Shown here one piece after another: positions 1 through 12,997 of a DNA stretch of 41,457 bases. Source of the stretch: an uncultured Pelagibacteraceae bacterium (GTDB taxonomy: Bacteria; Pseudomonadota; Alphaproteobacteria; Pelagibacterales; Pelagibacteraceae). The stretch covers positions 1 through 41,457 of the forward strand of contig CACPLT010000003.1 of NCBI GenBank assembly GCA_902634845.1, written 5' to 3'. The position numbers and the translations under genes were made by a program. Within the stretch, counting starts at the first letter, position 1; each line of letters opens with the position of its first letter. Under the pieces are notes generated by a model that worked only from the letters and a program-made list of their open reading frames with translations, was not told the origin of the DNA and did not search any database.

Positions 1-1
1 T

Positions 2-1221
2 AAAATCTATCCAAATTGTAAAGTTTATAAGTTAGAACAAAATTATAGATCAACGAAAAATATATTAGAAACTGCCTCTGGTTTAATTTCTAATAATAAT
101 AGTAGAGTAGGGAAAAATCTTTGGTCATCTGGAACTAGTGGAGAGCTTGTAAAACTAAATTGTTACAACAATGGAAAAGATGAGGCTCAAGGAGTGAGTG
201 ATATTATTGAAAAAAAAATAAAAGATAAATATTCATTAAATAACGTGAGTATTCTTGTCAGGGCTATTTATCAAACAAGAGAATTTGAAGAAAGATTTCT
301 TAAAATAGGTTTAGGATATAGAGTTTTAGGTGGGATCAGGTTTTATGAAAGAGCTGAAATAAAAGACGCAATTAGTTATTTGCGTATAATTAATCAAAAA
401 TATGATGATTTAGCATTAGAAAGAGTAATAGGTTCGCCAAAAAAAGGAGTGGGAGATGCTACTCTTAACAAGATATATGAGTATGGAGCAAAAAATAAGT
501 TATGTTTAGAAGACTCAATTATTAAATTAATTGAGTTAGATCAATTTAAACCGAAGATAAAAAAAACATTTTCTGTCTTAATTAAGATGATTGAAAAGTG
601 GCGAAATGACTCAAAAAAAATTAAACACTACGACTTATTAAAAATAGTTTTAGATGAATCTGGATATTCTTCCCAAATAAAAAATAAAAAAGATTTAGAA
701 AATGAAAATAGACTTGAAAATTTAAAAGAGTTAATAAGGGCAATGCAAGATTATGATAATTTACAGAATTTCTTGGAACATGTCTCATTAGCTACTTCAG
801 CTGACCAGGAATGGGAGGGACAAAAAGTTAATTTAATGACTATGCATGCAGCGAAAGGTCTTGAGTTTGATGTAGTTTTTTTACCAGGATGGGAGGAGGG
901 GTTATTCCCACATCAAAAATCTTTACAAGAGAAAGGAGATTTTGCTTTGGAAGAGGAAAGAAGACTTGCTTACGTAGGTATTACGAGAGCAAAGAAAGAA
1001 GCCTTTTTATCTTTTGCAATGCGAAGAGCTTACCAGGGAGATTGGATGGATGCTATTCCGTCGAGATTTATTAACGAATTGCCAGAAAGTAATGTTGAAA
1101 AAAATGAAATCTTAGAAAATGATACCGATGATGAATTTGATTTCAATCAAGATAATTCTTTAGAATTTGGTGAGGAGTATAGAAGCCCTGGTTGGGACAG
1201 ACTAAAAAGAAAATTAATTAA

Positions 1222-1234
<13 letters not shown>
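2..1234 (+). CDS. uvrD: UvrD/PcrA-type superfamily 1 DNA helicase, 3' part (5' end outside window)
   Basis: The reading frame is open from base 2, so the gene begins before the window; the GTG at 194 is internal, because the codons before it already encode the conserved LEQNYRS motif (about bases 35-58). The C-terminal 410 residues are present. Later motifs are clear: TMHAAKGLEFDVVFLPG (motif V, about 839-889) and EEERRLAYVGITRAK (motif VI with the arginine finger, about 950-994). Family members are ATP-driven 3'-5' helicases that act in nucleotide excision and mismatch repair or in removing protein roadblocks. The tail after motif VI is short and acidic, then basic. The stop overlaps the next gene's start by 13 nt, so the two are probably co-transcribed. 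UvrD and PcrA cannot be separated from this part alone. Confidence 0.93.
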
Positions 1235-5798
<4,564 letters not shown>

Positions 5799-5843
5799 CT
5801 TTTATTCATATCAAAAAAAATATATTAGGTAAAATTTTGTTTT

Positions 5844-6770
5844 CTATATACTAGCAGCAATTGGTTTTTTTAATGTCTCATTTATTTGAGCATTTTTATT
5901 TAATGATTTGCTACTCTTTAATGACCAATTCGATTTATCGGAAAAAAATTTTAACAGTAATTTATTAGTTAATGCATGTCCACCTTGCGAAGTTTTAATG
6001 TGACCAATTAATCTATTTCCTGACAACATCAAATCACCAATACAGTCTAAAATTTTATGATAAATAAATTCATGTCTATTTCTCAAACCGTCATCGTTTA
6101 ATATTTCATTATCTTTTACAACTATAGCATTATCTAGTGAGCCACCTTTTGCTAAACCCTGGCTCTTAATATAATCAATATCCTCATAAAGACAGAAAGT
6201 TCTAGAATTATAAATTTCACTTAGTTTATTATGGCTTAGCTTAAATTCTTTTCTTCTGGTTCTAATAAGAGGATTTTTATAAATTATTTCAAAATCTATT
6301 ATCAAATCATTATCTGAGGGTTCTATTGATATAAATTTTTCACCGTCTCTTATTTCAATTTTTTTTTCTACTTGAATAAACTGTCTTAGTGCAGATTGTT
6401 CTTTTACACCTGCAGATCTAATTGCTTCCACAAACTCACTGGCTGAACCATCAAGAATTGGGATTTCAGAAGCATTTACTTCTACCAAAGCATTATCTAT
6501 ACCCTCTCCAAAAAAAGCAGCCATTAAATGCTCAACTGTTGACACAGTAACTCCGTTTTTATTTGAAATTTTGGTACATAAAATAGGTTCAATGACATTC
6601 TGGAAGTTTGCAGATATAAAATCTTCTTTATCTATATCTACTCTGCAAAATTTAATTCCAAAATTTTCTTCTGCAGGCTTTATCAATAAATCGGCATTTA
6701 TGCCGTTGTGTAATCCCACTCCAGACAATTTTATAGGTTTATTGATAGTTTTTTGATTATAACTTAACAT
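5844..6770 (-). CDS. lpxC: UDP-3-O-acyl-N-acetylglucosamine deacetylase (lipid A synthesis)
   Basis: A 308-aa zinc amidase catalysing the first committed step of lipid A synthesis. Zinc ligands H81 (TVEHLMAAF), H238 and D242 (HKILDCIGD), the general base E80 and catalytic H265 (SQGGHAL) are all present, close to E. coli numbering. LDGSASEF near 107 is the other family signature. Presence of lpxC together with bamD and mlaA/mlaC indicates a lipopolysaccharide-bearing outer membrane. A 68-nt gap separates it from ftsA; in other alphaproteobacteria ftsZ occupies that position. A possible own promoter lies in this gap. Confidence 0.97.
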   Translation of the reverse strand: MLSYNQKTINKPIKLSGVGLHNGINADLLIKPAEENFGIKFCRVDIDKEDFISANFQNVIEPILCTKISNKNGVTVSTVEHLMAAFFGEGIDNALVEVNASEIPILDGSASEFVEAIRSAGVKEQSALRQFIQVEKKIEIRDGEKFISIEPSDNDLIIDFEIIYKNPLIRTRRKEFKLSHNKLSEIYNSRTFCLYEDIDYIKSQGLAKGGSLDNAIVVKDNEILNDDGLRNRHEFIYHKILDCIGDLMLSGNRLIGHIKTSQGGHALTNKLLLKFFSDKSNWSLKSSKSLNKNAQINETLKKPIAASI

Positions 6771-6782
6771 TGTAGTGTGTTG

Positions 6783-6811
6783 TATATAAAATTAGTAAGA
6801 ATTTCTTAAAA
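6783..6811 (-). promoter_or_regulatory. Possible lpxC promoter with internal inverted repeat
   Basis: On the minus strand TATATA (6788-6783) is preceded by a weak -35-like TTTTAA (6811-6806) with 17-bp spacing. A 13-bp perfect inverted repeat with one central base (TAAGAA-T-TTCTTA, 6796-6808) fills most of the spacer, where an operator would block RNA polymerase. The transcript would start about 6 nt before the lpxC ATG. AT-rich sequence makes chance matches likely. Confidence 0.3.
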
Positions 6812-6838
6812 CAAAAAATGTTTCAAAAAATAACAAAA

Positions 6839-8035
6839 TTACTCAAATAAACTTGAAAATATCCTAGAAATTAGGGATTTTTTTTCATAAACTATGGGTA
6901 TAGCTTCTTTAGACCATCCTTTACATAAAAGCTTACCAAAAATTCTTATAGAGGAAAAGTCATCGTCATTTGATGTATTATTAAAATTTAATTTACAGTC
7001 TTTAAAATAGCTTTCGATTATATTTTTAAATTTACCTACAATATTTTTTTCATCGTATTCAAAATAAATTGTTAAATTATTATTTGTATTTTTAATATAG
7101 TTTAAATTATTATTTCTATTAAAAATTATATTAATCATTTCTTCTATTCTAGCTGAAGAAATTTCAATAATATGTTTTAAACTTATTTTTCTAAAGTTGT
7201 TGTTATTAAAATATTTTTTTTCAACATACATGTTTTCATCTGAAATCTTTAAATTTATATTTGAGATCATTTGTCTAACATTTTCAATTTCGAGAGAACA
7301 TACTTTTGCAATATCTTTTAAAATTAATTCTGATCCAAAATTAAATCTTTGAAAAAAACAGAATGCAGAGTTGTAAAAAAAAGATAATTGTACCTCATTT
7401 TTTTTTAAATCTATTTTCAAGAAAGTATCTTGTTTATAACTTTCAATAATTTTTATACCATCAATAAAGCTTTTTAAAATTATTTTGTTTACATTTAAGT
7501 TACACCTGTTAAATAAAGTTTTAAGATTTTTTAATTCATAATTATTCATCATAAAAAAAGTTAATTGATGTGAGTAAAAATTACCATATAAACCAATAGG
7601 CAAATTTTTTAGAGACTTATTGTCCAACAAAAATTTAGTATTAAATAGATGAATAATTGTTTTATGTTTTTCAGACTCACCTAATTTAGATTTTATGTCA
7701 TTTAAAATATACGAAATGTCTTCAGACAAAATTTGATTTCCATTTAACTTTTTAAAACCACTAATATTAACACAATTAAAGTCCGATTGATTTATTATTA
7801 CATTTACCTCTGAAAAAATAAAATTGGTTCTATTCTCAATTTGATTTATAATTTTTTTTAAATTTTTTACGCTTTTTTCTAAATCAATAATTTTTCCATT
7901 AATAAATTCTGATGGTGAAAATACTTCCTTTTCCGTTATTTTAAAATTTAACTCATCATCATATTCGCCAACTGCAACAAGAAAACACTTATCATTGATT
8001 TCGACGAAAAGATTTTTTTTTTTAAGTTTTTTCAT
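6839..8035 (-). CDS. ftsA: Divergent FtsA-like cell division protein with degenerate nucleotide-binding motifs
   Basis: A 398-aa protein placed exactly where ftsA sits, directly after ftsQ (no gap) and before lpxC. FtsA-like landmarks remain: FINGKIIDLEKSVKNLKKII (about 44-63), a region resembling LKNLKTLFNRCNLNV (about 169-183), SELILKDIAKVCSLEIENVRQMI (about 235-257, like the GG..iTkDIa..l stretch), and a C-terminal amphipathic tail KSLISRIFSSLFE like the FtsA membrane-targeting helix. The actin-fold phosphate-1 motif (D-I-G-T/S) reads EIND at about 12-15, and phosphate-2 (D-I-G-G-G-T-T) reads DLKKNEV at about 209-215; no adenosine-loop GGG is visible. Known role of FtsA: tethering FtsZ to the membrane and recruiting late division proteins. 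ATP binding may be lost. Identity rests largely on synteny and the tail. Confidence 0.78.
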   Translation of the reverse strand: MKKLKKKNLFVEINDKCFLVAVGEYDDELNFKITEKEVFSPSEFINGKIIDLEKSVKNLKKIINQIENRTNFIFSEVNVIINQSDFNCVNISGFKKLNGNQILSEDISYILNDIKSKLGESEKHKTIIHLFNTKFLLDNKSLKNLPIGLYGNFYSHQLTFFMMNNYELKNLKTLFNRCNLNVNKIILKSFIDGIKIIESYKQDTFLKIDLKKNEVQLSFFYNSAFCFFQRFNFGSELILKDIAKVCSLEIENVRQMISNINLKISDENMYVEKKYFNNNNFRKISLKHIIEISSARIEEMINIIFNRNNNLNYIKNTNNNLTIYFEYDEKNIVGKFKNIIESYFKDCKLNFNNTSNDDDFSSIRIFGKLLCKGWSKEAIPIVYEKKSLISRIFSSLFE

Positions 8036-8704
8036 TTAATTTAAGATTAATTGATCATTTATTCTATAGTCAAAAATTAAATATTTTTCATAATTAATTT
8101 TATCTTTGAGCTCCATAAAATTTTTTAAACTATTATTGAAGTTTTTTATAGGTAACTTTATAATCTTATTATTATTAAGTAAAATATCCCATCTCCCAAT
8201 TTCAAAATGATAAAACGACTTTATTTGTTTAGTGGGAAAGTTTAATTCTTTTAAGGAATAATAGACTTCCAAGAAATTTTTTTGTTCACCAAATATATTA
8301 GGTAATCTTTCTAGATCAGAATTTTGGAAATATTTTATTTCTTCACCATTTTTAGTCAAATAAAATTTTTTTTTTTTGTAATTAATTATAGCTATAGTCT
8401 CTTTTTCATGAATTACAATTTGAAGCGTAGAAGGATAAATCTTTTTAAATTCAACAAAGTCTATCAATTTATTTTTACTAAAAATTTTGTTAATTTTTTT
8501 TTTATTTAAAACAATTAAATTTGTGCCAATTAGTTGGTCGTACATTATATGTTTTATCTCTTTTTTATTTAAATATTTGAGATTTTTAATTTCAATTTCT
8601 TTGATCTTAAAAAATTGGGGCTCTATTTGGAGATTATTTGGATTAAATGTGGACAAAAATATAATTAATAATAAAGAGGATAAAATTACTGAAAATTTTT
8701 TCAT
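8036..8704 (-). CDS. ftsQ: Cell division protein FtsQ (POTRA domain)
   Basis: A 222-aa bitopic inner-membrane protein: basic start, one transmembrane segment at about residues 5-20, then a periplasmic POTRA-like domain beginning FFKIKEIEIKNLKYLNKKEI with the ...VEFKKIYPSTLQIVIHEKETIAI strand pattern of FtsQ. It would link early and late divisome proteins with FtsL. At 222 aa it is shorter than typical FtsQ (about 250-300). A run of 12 identical bases (8366-8377) encodes KKKK near residue 112. The start overlaps the ddl stop as ATGA and the stop abuts the ftsA start. Confidence 0.88.
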   Translation of the reverse strand: MKKFSVILSSLLLIIFLSTFNPNNLQIEPQFFKIKEIEIKNLKYLNKKEIKHIMYDQLIGTNLIVLNKKKINKIFSKNKLIDFVEFKKIYPSTLQIVIHEKETIAIINYKKKKFYLTKNGEEIKYFQNSDLERLPNIFGEQKNFLEVYYSLKELNFPTKQIKSFYHFEIGRWDILLNNNKIIKLPIKNFNNSLKNFMELKDKINYEKYLIFDYRINDQLILN

Positions 8705-9630
8705 TTATTTAAGCTTGCATCTAAAATAATTTTTTGTACAAGTTTATCAAAAGTAATTTTTTTATAACTTGCGATTTCTGGCACTAAAGATAAATCTGTC
8801 ATTCCTGGTTGAGTATTTGTCTCTAAAAGATAAAATTTATCATTCAAAAATTTAAAGTCAGATCTTGTAACTCCTCTACAACCTAAAATTTTGTGTGTTT
8901 TCTCTGCAATTTGAAGGACCTCTTCGTATTTCTTTTGAGAAATATTTGCGGGCATTATGTGATTTGTTCTAGCAGACTTTAGGTATTTCGCTTTATAATC
9001 ATAAAATTTCCTTTTAGGTTTTAATTCAATTGCTCCTAATGCTTTTCCATTCAAAACCGCGACTTGAATTTCTTGGCCACCAATAAAATTTTCAATTATT
9101 AAAGTGTCGTAAGTTTTAAGTAATGACTTTATGCTTCTTTTAAGCATGATTGAGTTTTTACAAATTTTAACTCCTATACTTGAACCTTCATTGTTGGGTT
9201 TTATTACTAAGGGAAATTTAAAACCTTTAATTTTTTTGATTTGCTTAAATTTTGAGAGATTATAGTCCTCTTTTTTTATTACATTAAAAATTGGAGTTTT
9301 AATTTTGTTTTTAATAAAAATTTTCTTAGAAATTAACTTATTCATTGCGTTCATTGATGATATAACTCCAGAATGTGTATATGGAATTTTTGAATATTCA
9401 AAAAAACTTTGTGCATATCCATCCTCCCCTTCTTCTCCATGAAGTGCATTAAAAATGATGTCTGATTTACTTTTTTTAATATCGAAAAATGATCTTTTCT
9501 TCGGATCAAATTTTTCTACTTTATATCCCAATCTTTTTATTGCAGCTATACATGCCTTGCCAGTTTTAATACTTATTTCTCTTTCTCTTGAGTTTCCACC
9601 TAATACTACTAAAATTTTTCTTTTAGCCAT
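8701..9630 (-). CDS. ddl: D-alanine--D-alanine ligase
   Basis: An ATP-grasp enzyme joining two D-alanines for the peptidoglycan stem peptide. Motifs: ILVVLGGNSREREIS at the N-terminus, NALHGEEGEDGY, YTHSGVISSMNAMNK, FPLVIKPNNEGSSIG (ATP-grasp core), GCRGVTRSDF and LLETNTQPGMTDLSLVPEIA with metal-binding Glu/Asn near the C-terminus. I place the start at the ATG at 9630 (309 aa), just before the conserved MAKRKILVVLGG and 6-7 nt after AGAAG; a GTG at 9645 would add five residues with nothing conserved. The ATG overlaps the murB 3' end by 8 nt. Confidence 0.95.
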   Translation of the reverse strand: MAKRKILVVLGGNSREREISIKTGKACIAAIKRLGYKVEKFDPKKRSFFDIKKSKSDIIFNALHGEEGEDGYAQSFFEYSKIPYTHSGVISSMNAMNKLISKKIFIKNKIKTPIFNVIKKEDYNLSKFKQIKKIKGFKFPLVIKPNNEGSSIGVKICKNSIMLKRSIKSLLKTYDTLIIENFIGGQEIQVAVLNGKALGAIELKPKRKFYDYKAKYLKSARTNHIMPANISQKKYEEVLQIAEKTHKILGCRGVTRSDFKFLNDKFYLLETNTQPGMTDLSLVPEIASYKKITFDKLVQKIILDASLNK

Positions 9631-10537
9631 TTTTAATCTTCTCACCTATTATTTTTAACTCTAATTCTAAATTTACGTCATATTTTTCAAAAACCTTTTC
9701 TTTAACATAGTTGATCAGTTTTTCTATATCATCAGATGAAGCGCCTCCCTCATTAACAAAAAAATTGCTATGTTTTTTTGAGATACTTGCTTTACCAAAA
9801 GTTGCATCTATACAATTTGAATTTTTTATTAATTCCCATGCTTTTTTCCCCTTAGGATTTTTAAAGGTACTTCCGCAAGTTTTAATTTGACTTGGTTGGG
9901 ATTCTTTTTTTTCTAAAGAATATTTATTTATTTTTTCATGGATTAAATTTTTATTGCCAGCATCTGCCTGAAATTTAGCTGATAAAATAATAAGATCTTC
10001 TGAAAGATCAGTTCCTCTATAATAAAATTTTATCTTAGTTTTTTCGATCTCTTTTAGATTTCCCATAAAATCTAATGTTTTAATTGAGACTAAATTATTA
10101 GAAATTTCGTTCCCAAAACAACCACTATTCATTCTTATTGCCCCTCCAATTGAACCAGGAATACACGATAAATATTCAAAATTAGAAATTGAATTATCGG
10201 CTGCAAATCTTGATAATGTTTTATCTAACGTTCCAGCTCCAACCTCTAAAATATTATTTTTGTGCTGTTTTATAAACGAAAACTTGGAGCCTATTTTTAT
10301 TACAACACCACTAAATCCTCCATCTCTAATCAATGTATTTGAACCAGCACCTAAACATATTATTTTACATGAGTTTTTAATATACTTGAGAAATTCAACT
10401 AATTGCTCAATACTTTCTGGTTTAAAAAATACTTGGGCTGGTCCTCCAATATTGAACCAGCTATATTTTGATAAGTCTTCACCAAAAATAATATTCTTTC
10501 CAAATTTATTTTTTAATTCATTTTGATTTAAATTCAT
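9623..10537 (-). CDS. murB: UDP-N-acetylenolpyruvoylglucosamine reductase (MurB)
   Basis: Reduces UDP-GlcNAc-enolpyruvate to UDP-MurNAc with FAD and NADPH. Visible motifs: YSWFNIGGPAQVFFKP and CLGAGSNTLIRDGGFSG (FAD binding), GSIGGAIRMNSGCFGNEI, FYYRGTDL, CGSTFKNPKGKKAWELI (catalytic Ser) and HSNFFVNEGGASSDDI. The compact form with GSTFKNP-AWELI looks like a type II MurB. I place the start at the ATG at 10537 (304 aa) because it overlaps the murC stop as ATGA, the common coupling arrangement in this operon; an in-frame TTG at 10564 lies within murC and adds no conserved residues. Confidence 0.95.
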   Translation of the reverse strand: MNLNQNELKNKFGKNIIFGEDLSKYSWFNIGGPAQVFFKPESIEQLVEFLKYIKNSCKIICLGAGSNTLIRDGGFSGVVIKIGSKFSFIKQHKNNILEVGAGTLDKTLSRFAADNSISNFEYLSCIPGSIGGAIRMNSGCFGNEISNNLVSIKTLDFMGNLKEIEKTKIKFYYRGTDLSEDLIILSAKFQADAGNKNLIHEKINKYSLEKKESQPSQIKTCGSTFKNPKGKKAWELIKNSNCIDATFGKASISKKHSNFFVNEGGASSDDIEKLINYVKEKVFEKYDVNLELELKIIGEKIKNG

Positions 10538-11928
10538 AGAATTTCTTTCAAATTTCGCATCCAATTTGAGATTGATCCAGCCCCCATACCAATTATTATT
10601 TCATTTTTAATTAAATTTTTTTTAAAGAAATTTTGTAAATTTTTCTCATTATCGATTAAGATTACTTCTACTTTTGAATTATTAGAAATCATTTTGCCAA
10701 AATTTTTAAGTTTAAAATTTTTATTTGTCTTTTCACCTGCTGCGTATACTGGACATAAAATGACTCTATCAGAATATTTAAATGATTTTGAGAACTCTTG
10801 CTTTAACGAATTGACTCGAGTGTATCTGTGAGGTTGGAAAACAGAAGTAATTTTTTTATTTTTAGATACCTTTTTTATTCCTTCCAAAACGGAAAATATT
10901 TCAGTTGGATGATGAGCATAATCGTCATAAAATATATTTTCATTTTTTTCAAAAATTTTAGTCATTCTTCGCTGTACACCAGTAAATTTGCGTAAGGCTT
11001 TTTTAATAACATTTATTTTAATTCCTAAGTTAATACACACGCTGATGGCTGCAGCAGAATTATATATATTGTGTTTTCCCATTAAGTTTAAAACAATATT
11101 TTTAATAATTATTTTTTTTCCTAAAAAGTTTTTTACAACAAGATCAAATTTACTATTTTTTATATTATATTTTGGTTTAACTATTTGATAATCTGAATTA
11201 GAATTAAAACCATAGGTTAAAATATTTTTAGTTTTAATTTTTTTTTTCAATCTTTTAATATTTTTATCATCTATACAAATGATACATTTTCCGATTGGAG
11301 GAGTTTTGTTGATAAATTTGATAAAAGAATTTTCCAAATTTTTATAATTTTTATAATAGTCAATATGTTCCTCATCGATATTGGTTACAATTGAGTAATT
11401 TATTGGAAGCTTAAGGAAGCTTCCATCAGACTCATCTGCTTCTAATACAGCCCAATCACCCTTGCCAAGTTTCGCATTATTTTTTATAGAATTTATAACT
11501 CCTCCGTTTATTATGGTGGGATCTAATTTAGACTCTAAAAGGATTTTTGATACTAACGAAGTAGTAGTAGTTTTACCGTGAGAGCCTGAAACAATAATGT
11601 TTTTTTTTAATGAAACAATATTGGATAGCATCTCTACTCTTTCGAACACTGGTAATTTTTTTATTTTTGCCTCTCTTATTTCTTGATTATTATTCTTTAT
11701 TGCTGATGATTTGACTAATATGGTTGCATCTCTGATATTTTTTTTTTTCTGACCATGAAAAAACTTAATTCCTAGTTTTTTACAATTTTCAATATTTTTG
11801 TTCATACTAGAATCACTGCCTTGAACTTTAAAACCCATAACTTTCATAATTTGAGCAAGTCCACTCATTCCTATTCCACCAATGCCGATGAAGTGAATTA
11901 TTTCTTTTTGACCAATATTAATTTTCAT
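10534..11928 (-). CDS. murC: UDP-N-acetylmuramate--L-alanine ligase (MurC)
   Basis: A 464-aa cytosolic Mur ligase adding the first amino acid, L-Ala, to UDP-MurNAc. Domain 1 starts IHFIGIGGIGMSGLAQIM (UDP-sugar binding). The ATP loop is SGSHGKTTTT (about 115-124). TNIDEEHIDYY carries the Mur-ligase His/Asp region, and DDYAHHPTEI the domain-3 signature. Length is normal. It overlaps murG by 11 nt upstream and murB by 4 nt downstream. Confidence 0.97.
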   Translation of the reverse strand: MKINIGQKEIIHFIGIGGIGMSGLAQIMKVMGFKVQGSDSSMNKNIENCKKLGIKFFHGQKKKNIRDATILVKSSAIKNNNQEIREAKIKKLPVFERVEMLSNIVSLKKNIIVSGSHGKTTTTSLVSKILLESKLDPTIINGGVINSIKNNAKLGKGDWAVLEADESDGSFLKLPINYSIVTNIDEEHIDYYKNYKNLENSFIKFINKTPPIGKCIICIDDKNIKRLKKKIKTKNILTYGFNSNSDYQIVKPKYNIKNSKFDLVVKNFLGKKIIIKNIVLNLMGKHNIYNSAAAISVCINLGIKINVIKKALRKFTGVQRRMTKIFEKNENIFYDDYAHHPTEIFSVLEGIKKVSKNKKITSVFQPHRYTRVNSLKQEFSKSFKYSDRVILCPVYAAGEKTNKNFKLKNFGKMISNNSKVEVILIDNEKNLQNFFKKNLIKNEIIIGMGAGSISNWMRNLKEIL

Positions 11929-12997
11929 AAAATAATTTTGTTATTTCTTTTTTTATAATCATAAAAACATTTTCGTCTGAATATTTTTTTTGATTTGCTT
12001 TTATTTTATTTAACAACGATTTATCTTTATGTATTGATTGAAGCAAATCATATAATTTACTTTTTATATTTTTTTCCTCGATCATGATACCAAAACCTTT
12101 ATCCATAAAAAACTGAGCATTTTTAAGTTGATGATTCTCTGCTGAAGTTGCAAGAGGTATTGCAATAATTGGAATTTTACAATTTAAAAATTCTGCAAGG
12201 GCAGAAGAACCTGCTCTTGTTATTACTAGATTTGAAAGATTATAATATTTTAAAATATCAAAGGTAAAATTAAAAAGTTCATGTTTTACAGCATACTTTT
12301 CATATTTCTCTTTTAAAACAAATTTTTGTTCATTCAGACACTGCTGATAAACCTTTAAATTTATTTGATTTTTTTTACACTGAATAAATATTTCAGGTAA
12401 GATTTCTGCAAAAATTTTTGCTGCTTGACTTCCGCCTAGAACTAATATGTTTAAATCATTGCCTATTTTTTTATCATTACCTTTGAAATTTATAATATTT
12501 TCTCTAAGAATATTGCCTACTACCACAATTTTATTTTCATATTTTTTATTTATACCTTCGATATTTATGTATGAAACAAAGATTTTTTTGGCAAATGGGG
12601 CAAGAAATTTATTTGCTTTACCAATTAATAAATTATTCTCATAAATTATGAAAGGTATCCTTAAAATCAAGCCAGCAAAACATATTGGAAAAGAAGCGTA
12701 TCCACCCATTCCAAAAATAAATTTTGGCCTGTTATGAATAAGATAGATTAATGACTGAAATAATGAGATAATTATTCTAAACGCAGAAAGTGCTTTTTTC
12801 TTTTTATTAAAAGAAGAACTGTTTATTAATTTAGTTTTTATTAAAAATTTTTTGTCAATAAATTTTAGTCCTCTCTCGTCAGTTGTTATAGTGATGTTAA
12901 ATCCACTTTTATGCAAGTTATTAGCTAGACTAGCAGCAGGAAATATATGTCCTCCAGTCCCTCCCGTAGCCACAATTATGTTATTATTTTTATTCAT
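11918..12997 (-). CDS. murG: Undecaprenyl-PP-MurNAc-pentapeptide GlcNAc transferase (MurG)
   Basis: A 359-aa membrane-associated GT28 glycosyltransferase that converts lipid I to lipid II. Signatures: ATGGTGGHIFPAASLA at residues 10-25 (first G-loop), FGMGGYASFP near 95, LVLGGSQAAKIF near 190 and ITRAGSSALAEFLNCKIPIIAIPL followed by AENHQLKNA (donor UDP-GlcNAc site). It overlaps ftsW by 8 nt and murC by 11 nt. Confidence 0.97.
   Translation of the reverse strand: MNKNNNIIVATGGTGGHIFPAASLANNLHKSGFNITITTDERGLKFIDKKFLIKTKLINSSSFNKKKKALSAFRIIISLFQSLIYLIHNRPKFIFGMGGYASFPICFAGLILRIPFIIYENNLLIGKANKFLAPFAKKIFVSYINIEGINKKYENKIVVVGNILRENIINFKGNDKKIGNDLNILVLGGSQAAKIFAEILPEIFIQCKKNQINLKVYQQCLNEQKFVLKEKYEKYAVKHELFNFTFDILKYYNLSNLVITRAGSSALAEFLNCKIPIIAIPLATSAENHQLKNAQFFMDKGFGIMIEEKNIKSKLYDLLQSIHKDKSLLNKIKANQKKYSDENVFMIIKKEITKLFYEN

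Noticed and set aside
5799-5843. A terminator or promoter between lpxC and bamD.
   Set aside because: The 45 nt are AT-rich with no stable hairpin and no convincing paired -35/-10.
6839-8035. ftsA as a frameshifted pseudogene.
   Set aside because: The frame is continuous at nearly full FtsA length with a conserved-type C-terminal tail; divergence, not decay, is the simpler reading.
9631-9645. GTG start for ddl at 9645.
   Set aside because: The ATG at 9630 precedes the conserved ILVVLGG core and has AGAAG at a suitable distance.
10538-10564. TTG start for murB at 10564.
   Set aside because: The ATG at 10537 forms an ATGA overlap with the murC stop and the extra residues are not conserved.
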